A DNA stretch of 64,000 bases from contig JAFYQF010000015.1 in the NCBI GenBank assembly GCA_017559905.1, forward strand, positions 124,001 through 188,000, written 5' to 3'. Position 1 is the first letter of the stretch, and every line of letters starts with the position of its first letter. Below are positions 33,361 to 41,525 of the stretch, in pieces. This stretch comes from a bacterium. Its GTDB lineage: Bacteria > Cyanobacteriota > Vampirovibrionia > Gastranaerophilales > Gastranaerophilaceae. Below the pieces are notes generated by a model that did not search any database, was not told where the DNA came from, and was given only the letters and a program-made list of their open reading frames with translations. The position numbers and the translations under genes were made by a program.

Positions 33361-35034
33361 ATGAAAATTCAAAATATACACTACCAACAACAAAAAGCCG
33401 AAAACAAAAACAATAGCAATAATAACGTACAATTTGGAAGTGCGTTAGATACTTTGACATTAGGATTAAGATTTTTAGATACAAACCAAGCAATTGGTGC
33501 TAACGCTGTTGACTTATGTTCTATGGTAATTCCTAGAACTACTGTAGACTTCGTTAATAGAGGTCCTGCAGCAGGTGTGGAAACAGCTAGAAGAGAAGCG
33601 TCTGGGACTATCAACCATTCATTGTTTGGTTTATATGGTTCTTTAGCGGCATTAGCTTTTGCTATGACATTAAACAATACGTTTGGAATCAGAGCTGATA
33701 AGATTTTTGCTGATAATGAAACTTTTGATATTGTAGGTAAGATTTATCATAATAAGATTCATGATCCAAATGTATCAGATGAAATTGGAGAAACTTTAAA
33801 AGAAGTATTCAAATCTATTTCAACTTCAAATGGTGTTGACGAAAAAGCTTTGAATGAAAATGAAGTTGACAATGTTGTTGAAGCTATGAAAAAAGCCTTA
33901 GCTAAACAAACTAAAAAAGGCAAAGGTATTGATAAAGAATCAAAACAATATCTTGTTAACTACATTATGCAGTCAACAGGTTCTGAATCAAATTACAAGT
34001 TAAAAGGTGGTAACAAAGAAACAATTTCTAATTTACCAACATTTATTGAAAACTTATTTAAGGTTTCAAAAGCCTTGACTGCTGATAAAGTTGTTGAAGC
34101 ATTTAAAAATGAAGCTAACTTTGATAATAATTCATTTATTAAAGGTATCAAAAAAATAAACAAAGGCCGTACAATTTTAGGTGTGGCTATAGGTTCTTTG
34201 GTTGGTATGTCTATTCAACCTTTGAATATTTACATTACAAAGAAAAAGACTGGTAGCGATGGTTTTGTAGGCGTAGAAGGTCGTGAAAAAGATAAATCTA
34301 AAGAGTTCTTTGCTTTGAAATCTGCAGCAGCAGGTATTTTTACAGGTTCTGTTGTTGCTGATTTGGCAACTCAAAAAGGTGGTTTCTACAAAAACTTACA
34401 ATTCAAAGGCATGATACCAACAATTAGCCAATTAAAATTGGTTTATGGTTTAACAATTGCTTCAAGATTTATGTCTGCTAGGGATAAGGATGAATTAAGA
34501 GAAGCTGTTGTAAAAGATACTTTAGGATTTTTAAACTGGCTTGTGCTTGGTAACATCGTGGCTAAAGGTGTTGCCCTAGGACTTGATAAAGATAAGTCTT
34601 TATTGAAAAACCCTGCAGAAACTTCATTCTTTAAGAAAACATTAAAAACTCGTGATGAAGTTATGATGGAAGCTTTGAAGAAAATGCACTTGTCTTCAGT
34701 TACTGCTGATGGAAAGGCATTAGATTTCAAAGAAATGTTGAAAAAATTGCCAGCGGGTGAAAATAGTAAAGCGGTTAGAAAACAGTTACGAGTATTGAAT
34801 ATTGCACAAGCTGCTGGATATTTATATTCATGTTTAATACTTGGTGTAGGTTTACCAAAATTGAATATTTATATGACTAACAAGTCTGAAGAAAAACGCC
34901 AAGCTAAACTAGCAGCTCAAAAAGCTCAACAAAAATTGCAAGAACAAATTCAAGAACAACAAAATAAACCAACAATTGTTCAGGCTCAAACTGTAATGCC
35001 ACAAGCTGGTATGAATGCTTTTCTTGCAAGATAG
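33361..35034 (+). CDS. Unknown membrane-associated protein, paralogue B of a tandem pair
   Basis: 557 residues, clearly related to the preceding protein. The two share M-V-I-P-R-T-T-V near 55, R-R-E-A-S-G-T near 78, M-S-I-Q-P-L-N-I-Y-I-T-K-K near 285, L-Q-F-K-G-M-I-P-T-I near 345 and K-D-E-L-R-E-A-V near 375. The leader is Asn/Gln/Lys-rich and ends N-N-N-V-Q-F-G-S. Several hydrophobic segments suggest membrane association, and the tail is Gln-rich (possible coiled coil) and ends G-M-N-A-F-L-A-R. The ribosome site AAGGAG lies 11 bases before the ATG. It is 14 bases after paralogue A, so one transcript is likely. Function unknown. Confidence 0.78.
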   Translation: MKIQNIHYQQQKAENKNNSNNNVQFGSALDTLTLGLRFLDTNQAIGANAVDLCSMVIPRTTVDFVNRGPAAGVETARREASGTINHSLFGLYGSLAALAFAMTLNNTFGIRADKIFADNETFDIVGKIYHNKIHDPNVSDEIGETLKEVFKSISTSNGVDEKALNENEVDNVVEAMKKALAKQTKKGKGIDKESKQYLVNYIMQSTGSESNYKLKGGNKETISNLPTFIENLFKVSKALTADKVVEAFKNEANFDNNSFIKGIKKINKGRTILGVAIGSLVGMSIQPLNIYITKKKTGSDGFVGVEGREKDKSKEFFALKSAAAGIFTGSVVADLATQKGGFYKNLQFKGMIPTISQLKLVYGLTIASRFMSARDKDELREAVVKDTLGFLNWLVLGNIVAKGVALGLDKDKSLLKNPAETSFFKKTLKTRDEVMMEALKKMHLSSVTADGKALDFKEMLKKLPAGENSKAVRKQLRVLNIAQAAGYLYSCLILGVGLPKLNIYMTNKSEEKRQAKLAAQKAQQKLQEQIQEQQNKPTIVQAQTVMPQAGMNAFLAR

Positions 35035-35049
35035 TATAAAAATAAAAGA

Positions 35050-35982
35050 CTAACCTATTTGAGCATTAGCACCAGAAACAACTTCAATGATTTCTTGTGT
35101 AATGGCAAATTGGCGTGTCTTGTTGTATTCTGTTGAAAGTTCTTTAAGCATTTTGTCGGCGTTACTTGTTGCAGCTGACATCGCTGTCATTCTGCTAGCA
35201 AGTTCACTAGCTTGAGCTTCTAGCAACGCTTGGAATATAATATTAGCAATATACATTGGTACAACTTTTTGCAAAATATGGTGCATGTCTGGTGAAAATT
35301 CCATCATAGGTTCAATGATATTGTCGTGTAATCTGTCGTGATCATCATTAATACCTTTTAGTGGTAGAACTTCCCAATTCTCGATAAAATAACTCATCAT
35401 ATTTTTAAATCTTGTTGTGATGATTTCAATTTTATCAATTTTTTCATTAACAAAATATTCTGCAATGTCTTCTACAATTGCACTTGCTCTTTCGCCAGTA
35501 GGGTTGTTGGCAACAGCGTGGTATGTTTTGGCAATTTCGCAATCAAAATCTTTGCAACGTTTTTTGAGGGTGCTAATCCCTTTTTGACCTACAATAAACA
35601 GGATAGTTTTAATGCCTTTATCATTGTAATCTTTGATTGTTTGGATTGTTTTTTTAATAATGTTACTGTTGTAAGCTCCTGCTAAACCTTTGTTTGAAGT
35701 AATAACCAAAAGTCCTGCTGTTTTTGTTTCTCTAACTTGCAATAATGCAGGATAATTATCTATGGCAGACTTAATTTTTAGTGTGTGTACAGAGTAAGTG
35801 CCTACAGAATTTAATAGTTTTTTAAACATAGCATTTAATTCTGCTGTAAATGGTCGTGACATTTTTACAGTTGTTTCCGCTTTTTTTACTTTTGCAGCTG
35901 CAACCATTTTCATTGCACGTGTAATCTTTTTTGTGCTTTGAACACTTTGTATTCTGTTTTTTATATCTTTTAAGTTTGCCAT
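35050..35982 (-). CDS. atpG: ATP synthase gamma subunit
   Basis: 310 residues. This is the central rotor shaft of F1. The N-terminal helix (L-K-D-I-K-N-R-I-Q-S-V-Q-S-T-K-K-I-T-R-A-M-K-M-V) and the C-terminal helix (A-S-E-L-A-S-R-M-T-A-M, then N-K-T-R-Q-A-I/F-T-Q-E-I-I-E-V) are canonical. The insertion of about 35 residues that photosynthetic cyanobacteria and chloroplasts carry between the central strands and the C-terminal helix is not present. Last gene of the operon, 14 bases after a zinc-finger protein gene. Confidence 0.96.
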   Translation of the reverse strand: MANLKDIKNRIQSVQSTKKITRAMKMVAAAKVKKAETTVKMSRPFTAELNAMFKKLLNSVGTYSVHTLKIKSAIDNYPALLQVRETKTAGLLVITSNKGLAGAYNSNIIKKTIQTIKDYNDKGIKTILFIVGQKGISTLKKRCKDFDCEIAKTYHAVANNPTGERASAIVEDIAEYFVNEKIDKIEIITTRFKNMMSYFIENWEVLPLKGINDDHDRLHDNIIEPMMEFSPDMHHILQKVVPMYIANIIFQALLEAQASELASRMTAMSAATSNADKMLKELSTEYNKTRQFAITQEIIEVVSGANAQIG

Positions 35983-35996
35983 TTTAGTTTTCCATA

Positions 35997-36353
35997 TTAT
36001 TTAACTTGTAATTTTCTAGCACTGTTTAGTATTGCAAAACCCAATGCCACAAAGATAAGGCTGATTACTAATGTGAAAATATCTCTCATTAATAATGAAA
36101 CGATAGTTCCAGCAAGCCCTGGAGCAAAGAATAGAAATCCTAGAATAACTGACATAACCTTGTGACTTTTTGAATAAGTTGAACCAATGTTTGAATAAGA
36201 TATATTAATCAACTTTGAACGGTCTTTGCAAGCTGGATTATTTTTACATTTTACAATATTGCTTGATGCATCAATACATTCAAGGCACAAAGCTTTTCCG
36301 CAGGCTTGGCAAACCCCGAAAGCATCTCTGTCATGGTGATTATAGCATTTCAT
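35997..36353 (-). CDS. Zinc-finger membrane protein inside the ATP synthase operon
   Basis: 118 residues. Residues 1-45 form a B-box-like or treble-clef zinc site: M-K-C-Y-N-H-H, then G-V-C-Q-A-C-G-K-A-L-C-L-E-C and a further C-x-x-N-x-x-C. Residues 65-112 are two hydrophobic segments around M-R-D, so the protein is probably a two-span membrane protein with a cytoplasmic zinc head. It lies between atpA (16 bases) and atpG (14 bases) on the same strand. Such a gene is not part of the standard operon. An assembly or regulatory role in ATP synthase is an inference from position only. Confidence 0.8.
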   Translation of the reverse strand: MKCYNHHDRDAFGVCQACGKALCLECIDASSNIVKCKNNPACKDRSKLINISYSNIGSTYSKSHKVMSVILGFLFFAPGLAGTIVSLLMRDIFTLVISLIFVALGFAILNSARKLQVK

Positions 36354-36369
36354 ATTTCAAATCTCCTTA

Positions 36370-37881
36370 CTAAAATGATTTTTTAAATTCTTCTATACTG
36401 TTTCTTAATTCAGTTTTGTCGTCTTCAGACAAAGCGCTTCCGTCATTCAAATTATCAGAAAGTGCCTTTAGATTTGCACCTAAATGAATGAACCAGTCTT
36501 TTTTAAATTTTGCAATTTGATTATTTGGAATATCGTCTAACAACCCTTCGTTTGCTGCAAACAAAATTGAAACTTGTTCTGCAACACTTAAAGGTGCATA
36601 TTGAGGCTGTTTTAGTACCTCTGTAAGTTTTTGACCTCTCAATAATTGATTTTTGGTTGCTTGGTCAAGGTCTGATGCAAATTGTGCGAATGCTTCCAAT
36701 TCTCTAAATTGAGCAAGGTCAAGTCTTAATTTACCAGCTACCTGCTTAATCGCTTTAGTTTGAGCGGCACCACCTACACGTGAAACAGAAATACCTGCAT
36801 TAATAGCAGGTCTTACACCCGCATTGAATAAGTTTGATTCCAAGAAAATTTGTCCGTCAGTAATAGAAATTACGTTAGTTGGAATGTATGCTGATACGTC
36901 GCCAGCTTGTGTTTCGATAATAGGAAGTGCTGTAATGCTTCCTCCGCCTAATTCATCGCTTAACTTAACTGCACGTTCAAGAAGTCTTGAGTGAAGATAG
37001 AATACGTCTCCAGGGTAAGCTTCACGTCCCGGTGGCCTTTTTAATAACAAACTCATGGCACGGTAAGCTTGTGCGTGTTTGCTCAAGTCGTCATAAATAA
37101 TCAAGACGTCTTTTCCTTGTTCCATAAATTCTTCACCAATTGCAACACCTGCAAATGGTGCGATATATTGAAGTGGTGCACTTTCGTTAGCTGTCGCTGA
37201 AACTATAAGTGAATATTCTAAAGCTCCGTGTTCTTCTAAAGTTTTAGCTAAATGAGCAACGGTTGATGCTTTTTGTCCTATTGCAACGTATATACAAATA
37301 ACGTTTTGACCTTTTTGATTTAAGATAGTGTCAATTGCAATTGCAGTTTTGCCTGTTTGTCTGTCACCGATAATAAGTTCACGTTGACCTCTACCGATTG
37401 GAGTAAGAGCATCAATCGCAGTTAAACCAGTTTGGAGTGGTTGGTGTACAGATTTTCTTGCAACAATACCTGGCGCAACACGTTCAATTGGGCGTGTTTT
37501 TTCAGAATATATTTCACCTTTGCCGTCAATAGGTTTACCTGTCGGGTCTACAATTCTACCGATTAAGTTATCACCTACAGGAACAGACGCAATTCTTCCA
37601 GTTGTTTTAACTGTCATACCTTCTTTGATGTGAGTATATTCGCCTAAAATTACAATACCAACGTTGTCTTCTTCTAGGTTAAGGGTGATACCTAGCGTAT
37701 CTTTGCCGTCTTCAAATACAACAAGCTCGTTTGACATAACGTTTCGAAGACCATAAACACGAGCAATACCGTCACCAATCTCGATTACAGTTCCTGTGTT
37801 TGCGATTTCTGTTTGAATATCGTAATTTTCAATTTTGCTTTTAATTATTGAACTAATTTCATCAGGTTTTATTAGTGCCAT
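36370..37881 (-). CDS. atpA: ATP synthase alpha subunit
   Basis: 503 residues, the usual length. Non-catalytic nucleotide-binding subunit of F1. Visible motifs are the P-loop G-D-R-Q-T-G-K-T near 170, the [10 protein letters not shown] Walker B region near 265, [13 protein letters not shown] near 287 and the arginine-finger segment I-S-V-S-R-V-G-G-A near 368. Ten bases downstream of atpH. The beta subunit gene is absent from this operon, as in Cyanobacteria. Confidence 0.98.
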   Translation of the reverse strand: MALIKPDEISSIIKSKIENYDIQTEIANTGTVIEIGDGIARVYGLRNVMSNELVVFEDGKDTLGITLNLEEDNVGIVILGEYTHIKEGMTVKTTGRIASVPVGDNLIGRIVDPTGKPIDGKGEIYSEKTRPIERVAPGIVARKSVHQPLQTGLTAIDALTPIGRGQRELIIGDRQTGKTAIAIDTILNQKGQNVICIYVAIGQKASTVAHLAKTLEEHGALEYSLIVSATANESAPLQYIAPFAGVAIGEEFMEQGKDVLIIYDDLSKHAQAYRAMSLLLKRPPGREAYPGDVFYLHSRLLERAVKLSDELGGGSITALPIIETQAGDVSAYIPTNVISITDGQIFLESNLFNAGVRPAINAGISVSRVGGAAQTKAIKQVAGKLRLDLAQFRELEAFAQFASDLDQATKNQLLRGQKLTEVLKQPQYAPLSVAEQVSILFAANEGLLDDIPNNQIAKFKKDWFIHLGANLKALSDNLNDGSALSEDDKTELRNSIEEFKKSF

Positions 37882-37891
37882 TATTTCCCCT

Positions 37892-38437
37892 TTATCTAAT
37901 TATATTTTTACTTAAACTTGTAATTTTATTCAAAATGCTCATGTCAATAATATCATTATGGATTTGAATAAATAGTCCGCCAAGAATTTCACTGTTAATA
38001 TTCCAAGTCGGTAGTACTTTTTTCTGTAATTTTTTTTCAAGAATTGATGTTATTCTGAATTTTTCGTCTATATCAAGCTCTATTGCTGATGTGATTACTA
38101 TTTCAATTTCGTTTTTTAATTCTTGAATTTTTAATTTTAGTGCTTCAATTATGTTTTCAAATTCGTTAAAACGTTGTTTATCTATTAATATTTTCAAAAT
38201 ATTAATTTCTTGTTCGCTTAACTCTGATTGAAAAATTGTGTTGATGATTTCAATTTTCTTTTGAAAAGCTATTGATGGGTTATTAAGAACTTCACGCAAA
38301 TCGTTTGATTGCATTAAGTAATTTTGTATATTTTGCAAATTAAATAATATAGACTCTGCTTTTTGAATATCGCCAGCAGAATAATCTATTATGCCATTTG
38401 CGTAAGTTTTTGCAATTGTTGAGATTTGTATGTTCAT
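37892..38437 (-). CDS. atpH: ATP synthase delta subunit
   Basis: 181 residues. It joins F1 to the peripheral b/b' stalk. The N-terminal helical domain ([12 protein letters not shown]) and the C-terminal [15 protein letters not shown] segment fit the OSCP/delta family, although divergence is high, as is normal for delta. Its ATG shares a base with the stop of atpF (TAATG). Confidence 0.93.
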   Translation of the reverse strand: MNIQISTIAKTYANGIIDYSAGDIQKAESILFNLQNIQNYLMQSNDLREVLNNPSIAFQKKIEIINTIFQSELSEQEINILKILIDKQRFNEFENIIEALKLKIQELKNEIEIVITSAIELDIDEKFRITSILEKKLQKKVLPTWNINSEILGGLFIQIHNDIIDMSILNKITSLSKNIIR

Positions 38438-38946
38438 TAGAAATTAATCCTGTCTAATTCTTCAATGCTTTCATTAATAAATTTTTTGTGTAGTTCCCTG
38501 TTATTTTCAAGACGTTGCTTTATATGGTCAGTCGCAAGCGCAATAGCTACTGTCGCTGTTTGCCTTGAAAGTGTTGCCGAAATAGTTTTTTCTTCAGATT
38601 CAATTCGTCTTGAAATTCCTTCTTCTATTTTTTTTGCTTTTTTGCCAGCTTCTTTCAATATTTCTTCTGAGATAGCAGTTGAATTTTCTTTAGCCTTATT
38701 TATTCTAGAAGATATTTCTTCTTCAAGGTGTTCGACTTCATTTCTAGCACTGGAAAGAATTTTTGCAGCTTCTTCTTTTTTTAGCTGTGCAGATTCAATT
38801 GCTTTAATGATATCTTTTTTTAGATTTTCTAATTTTTCATCAATATTTAATTTGCTTGCAACTACTGCAACTAGAATAAGTAAAATTGCAAAATTGAAGG
38901 TATTTGATTTAACGATTATGTCCCAGATTTTGATTATTTCGTCCAT
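38437..38946 (-). CDS. atpF: ATP synthase b subunit
   Basis: 169 residues from the ATG at 38946, just after the stop of the b' gene. A longer frame exists from a TTG at 38967, but it overlaps b' by 20 bases and has no ribosome site. One N-terminal membrane helix (about 12-32) is followed by a long Lys/Glu-rich coiled coil. It pairs with b' as the peripheral stalk that holds F1 against rotation. Confidence 0.9.
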   Translation of the reverse strand: MDEIIKIWDIIVKSNTFNFAILLILVAVVASKLNIDEKLENLKKDIIKAIESAQLKKEEAAKILSSARNEVEHLEEEISSRINKAKENSTAISEEILKEAGKKAKKIEEGISRRIESEEKTISATLSRQTATVAIALATDHIKQRLENNRELHKKFINESIEELDRINF

Positions 38947-38947
38947 A

Positions 38948-39415
38948 TTAAACAAGTATCCTGTCAATTAGTTCGTGGTTGATGTTTTCTATGTGAGTTT
39001 CCTCTTTTAGTACTTTTGAGGCAATTGTTTCCGCAAGCTCTTTAACTTTTGCTTTTAACTCGGCTTGAGAAGATTCCATTTCAGTTTGCAAATTAGTTTT
39101 AGCGTCTTCTACTCTCAATTGAGCTTGGCGTTTTGCTTCGTTTGCAAGCTCTTGGCTTTTTAAATTTGCATCGTTAGTAGCAGAAGTTATTATTTTTCTT
39201 GTTTCTTCTGCTGTTTTTTGTAGTGACTCTTCTTTGTTTTTCAAAAGTTCGCTTGCGATATTTTTAGAATTTTCAGCATCACTAATCGCACCTCTTATAA
39301 AATCTTCTCTTTCGTCAATGATTTCGGTAAGTGGTTTGTAAAATATTGCATTCATGATTAATGTGAATGCTACAAAACTTATTACAGATACAAAAAATGT
39401 TGCGTTAAATTCCAT
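38948..39415 (-). CDS. ATP synthase b' subunit (second b-type subunit)
   Basis: 155 residues. N-terminal membrane helix (F-F-V-S-V-I-S-F-V-A-F-T-L-I-M-N-A-I-F-Y), then K-P-L-T-E-I-I-D-E-R-E, which is the classical membrane-exit signature of b-type subunits, then an Ala/Glu/Lys coiled coil. Having separate b' and b genes in tandem between c and delta is a hallmark of cyanobacteria, chloroplasts and some other photosynthetic lineages. The ribosome site GAGG precedes the ATG closely. Confidence 0.92.
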   Translation of the reverse strand: MEFNATFFVSVISFVAFTLIMNAIFYKPLTEIIDEREDFIRGAISDAENSKNIASELLKNKEESLQKTAEETRKIITSATNDANLKSQELANEAKRQAQLRVEDAKTNLQTEMESSQAELKAKVKELAETIASKVLKEETHIENINHELIDRILV

Positions 39416-39439
39416 TGGTACCTCAAAAATTTTAAATTA

Positions 39440-39682
39440 TTATTTTCCAAGTAATTGGAATGCGATTACGAATGCGTACAATGCACAAGCTTCTGATAAT
39501 GCAGCACCTAACAAGAAGAAACCAAATGCTTTACCTGCTACTTCTGGTTGACGAGAAACAGCATCCATCAAACCTTTTGTTGCAAATCCGATACCTAATC
39601 CAGCACCAATTGCGCCGAAACCAATAGCGATACCTGCACCTAAATGTGCCATTTGTGAAATTTGTTCAGTTGCTTCAATCAT
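39440..39682 (-). CDS. atpE: ATP synthase c subunit
   Basis: 80 residues, two membrane helices and the R-Q-P loop near 44-46. The first helix has a glycine motif (G-A-I-G-A-G-L-G-I-G-F-A). The ion-binding Glu lies in A-L-S-E-A-C-A-L-Y near residue 64. Na+-type c subunits carry a Gln in the first helix and E-S in the second. Here the Gln position is Ile and the residue after Glu is Ala, so proton binding is more likely. It forms the rotor ring. Confidence 0.97.
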   Translation of the reverse strand: MIEATEQISQMAHLGAGIAIGFGAIGAGLGIGFATKGLMDAVSRQPEVAGKAFGFFLLGAALSEACALYAFVIAFQLLGK

Positions 39683-39722
39683 AATTTTCTCCTTTATTTA
39701 AACTGTTATTAATTAAATCATT

Positions 39723-40421
39723 TTAATGAGCTTCACTGCTTGCTGATGAAACGTATGCAATGGTCAGCATCATAAATACTGTTGCTTGAATGAATGATAC
39801 TAAAATCTCAAACAACATGATTGGTAGTGGCAAAAAATATGCTGCTAAACCAAGTGCTATTGTAACTAGAATTTCGCCAGCAAATACGTTTGCGAAAAGA
39901 CGTATTGCTAAGCTTAAAGGTCTTGTTACCATCTCTAACAATTCTACAAGTGCCATAACTATACCTGTAAAACTAATTTCGTGTAAAAAGAATTTAGCAC
40001 CTTTTGCTTTCAACCCTGCTACAACGTAATAAATTAAAACTATTACAGCAAGTGCACCTGTTAGGTTTATGTCATTTGTTGGAGAAGCTAATTCTCCAGA
40101 TTTTAAATGAATTATGCGTAGTGGTAATTGTCCCATTAAATTTGCAATTAATATAAACAAAAATAGCGATGCAACAAGCGGAACGTGTTGTCTGTTTTTG
40201 CAGGGCATCATTGTATCTAGTGTTCCCCAGAAAAATTTCAGAATATTTTCACACAATGCCTGTAATTTATTCGGGAACATTGATAATTTCCTTGTTGCTA
40301 TAATTGCGAAAATAATGACAACAGCCATTGCAAACCACATTGTAAATATTGTATCTAGGTTGAACGTCAAATCACGTCCAGAAACGCTTAATGTGTATGT
40401 CCAATGACCTATTCCACTCAT
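39723..40421 (-). CDS. atpB: ATP synthase a subunit
   Basis: 232 residues, about five membrane spans. The stator Arg essential for ion transfer lies in R-P-L-S-L-A-I-R-L-F-A-N near residue 172. The P-L-V-A-S-L-F-L-F-I-L-I-A-N-L-M-G-Q-L-P stretch is typical. First gene of the operon; no atpI is found in front of it. Confidence 0.97.
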   Translation of the reverse strand: MSGIGHWTYTLSVSGRDLTFNLDTIFTMWFAMAVVIIFAIIATRKLSMFPNKLQALCENILKFFWGTLDTMMPCKNRQHVPLVASLFLFILIANLMGQLPLRIIHLKSGELASPTNDINLTGALAVIVLIYYVVAGLKAKGAKFFLHEISFTGIVMALVELLEMVTRPLSLAIRLFANVFAGEILVTIALGLAAYFLPLPIMLFEILVSFIQATVFMMLTIAYVSSASSEAH

Positions 40422-40445
40422 AAATATCTCTCCCCTTGCATATTT

Positions 40446-40474
40446 ATTCTAGCACTATGAAAAAAAAATCGCAA
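40446..40474 (-). promoter_or_regulatory. Promoter of the ATP synthase operon
   Basis: Read on the minus strand: TTGCGA (40474-40469), a 17-base spacer with a poly-T stretch, then TAGAAT (40451-40446) with a TG extension. It lies about 25 bases before the atpB ATG. The same 109-base gap must drive birA on the other strand. Confidence 0.75.
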
Positions 40475-40530
40475 ATTTTTTTTGTTTGTAATAAAATTAT
40501 TCTATATAAAGAAATTTTAGAGAGGGGAAT

Positions 40531-41253
40531 ATGGAATTTCTATACCTCGATGAGGTAAATTCTACCAACTTATATGGTAAGAGTAATATTGACTTACTAG
40601 CTGATGAAACTGTTATTGTAGCAAATCGTCAATCTGCTGGTAGAGGTAGGCTTTCACGAGCTTGGTTGGATTTGGGTGAAGGTAATTTATTTGTATCAAT
40701 TGTGTTAAAACCCTCAAACAAATTTGATGAAAAATTCGCAAATCTTACCCAATATTTATCTGTAGTTTTGTGTAAAGTTTTTGAAGAGTATGGATTAAAA
40801 CCTCAAATCAAATGGCCAAATGATGTTCTTATTAATGGGAAAAAAATCTCTGGCATATTATGTGAAACCGTCATGCAAGGAAGCTCTTTTAAAGGCTTAG
40901 TTTTAGGGTTTGGTGTTAATATTACTGCTGGCGGAAATGATGTTGAAAAAGTTGTAGATAAATCAGTAACATCATTGGCTTTGGAAACAAATTTTCAGCA
41001 CAAAGATAAAGATGAATTTTTGAAAAAAGTTATAAATTTATTTTTTAAGGAGTATAATAAATTTTTGGATAGTGGCTTTGAATTTATAAAGCATGAATAT
41101 ATTAACAGAGCATGCTTCCTTGAAAAAGAAGTTTGTATACAAGTATTTGATGAAGTGAAAACTGGTATAGCAAAATCCGTTAGTGATAGTGGAGCTTTGC
41201 TTTTAGAGAATGTTAATGAGAAGTTTGTACTTACAATAGGAGATATATTATGA
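40531..41253 (+). CDS. birA: Biotin-protein ligase (no DNA-binding domain)
   Basis: 240 residues. It activates biotin with ATP and attaches it to the Lys of carrier domains. Visible motifs are S-A-G-R-G-R-L-S-R-A-W near 36-46, K-W-P-N-D-V-L-I near 88 and G-L-V-L-G-F-G-V-N near 120. The N-terminal winged-helix repressor domain of BirA is absent, so it is a type I enzyme that does not itself regulate biotin genes. Its stop overlaps the start of oadG, which places it in the operon of its probable client OadA. Confidence 0.95.
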   Translation: MEFLYLDEVNSTNLYGKSNIDLLADETVIVANRQSAGRGRLSRAWLDLGEGNLFVSIVLKPSNKFDEKFANLTQYLSVVLCKVFEEYGLKPQIKWPNDVLINGKKISGILCETVMQGSSFKGLVLGFGVNITAGGNDVEKVVDKSVTSLALETNFQHKDKDEFLKKVINLFFKEYNKFLDSGFEFIKHEYINRACFLEKEVCIQVFDEVKTGIAKSVSDSGALLLENVNEKFVLTIGDIL

Positions 41254-41495
41254 ATCCACAATCAATTCAATTATTGACACAAGGCCTTGGGCTTATGGGA
41301 ATAGGCATGGGCTTTGTATTTTCATTTTTGGTTATTATGATTTTTTCAATGGGTGGAATGGCAAGAATTATTAAAGTTTTGAATGAGCTGTTCCCTGAAG
41401 AGGTTAAAGTGGTTGAAAAACCTGGCAAACGAGCAAATGTTTCTGAAGATGAAGCAATTGCTGTTGCTATTGCGGTTGCTAAATCACGTGGTTAG
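41250..41495 (+). CDS. oadG: Oxaloacetate decarboxylase gamma-type small membrane subunit
   Basis: 81 residues. One N-terminal membrane helix (about 10-35, G-L-G-L-M-G-I-G-M-G-F-V-F), then a cytoplasmic tail with E-D-E-A-I-A-V-A-I-A-V-A, as in OadG/MmdD subunits. It anchors the alpha subunit to the membrane beta subunit and stabilises the complex. Position between birA and oadA, with ATGA overlap, supports the call. Confidence 0.85.
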   Translation: MNPQSIQLLTQGLGLMGIGMGFVFSFLVIMIFSMGGMARIIKVLNELFPEEVKVVEKPGKRANVSEDEAIAVAIAVAKSRG

Positions 41496-41525
41496 AAATT
41501 TTACTTATTACGAAAGGATATAATT

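Noticed and set aside
33219-33416. A 65-codon frame overlapping the junction of the two paralogues
   Set aside because: It is a shifted reading of the GC-rich tail; its Arg-rich content reflects GC codons and it has no ribosome site.
38465-38971. A 168-codon plus-strand frame opposite atpF
   Set aside because: It is the complement of a Lys/Glu-rich coiled-coil gene, which commonly leaves an open Ser/Phe-rich shadow.
40421-40531. Inverted repeat between the atpB and birA starts
   Set aside because: The similar purine blocks are simply the two divergent ribosome sites; they are not true inverted complements.
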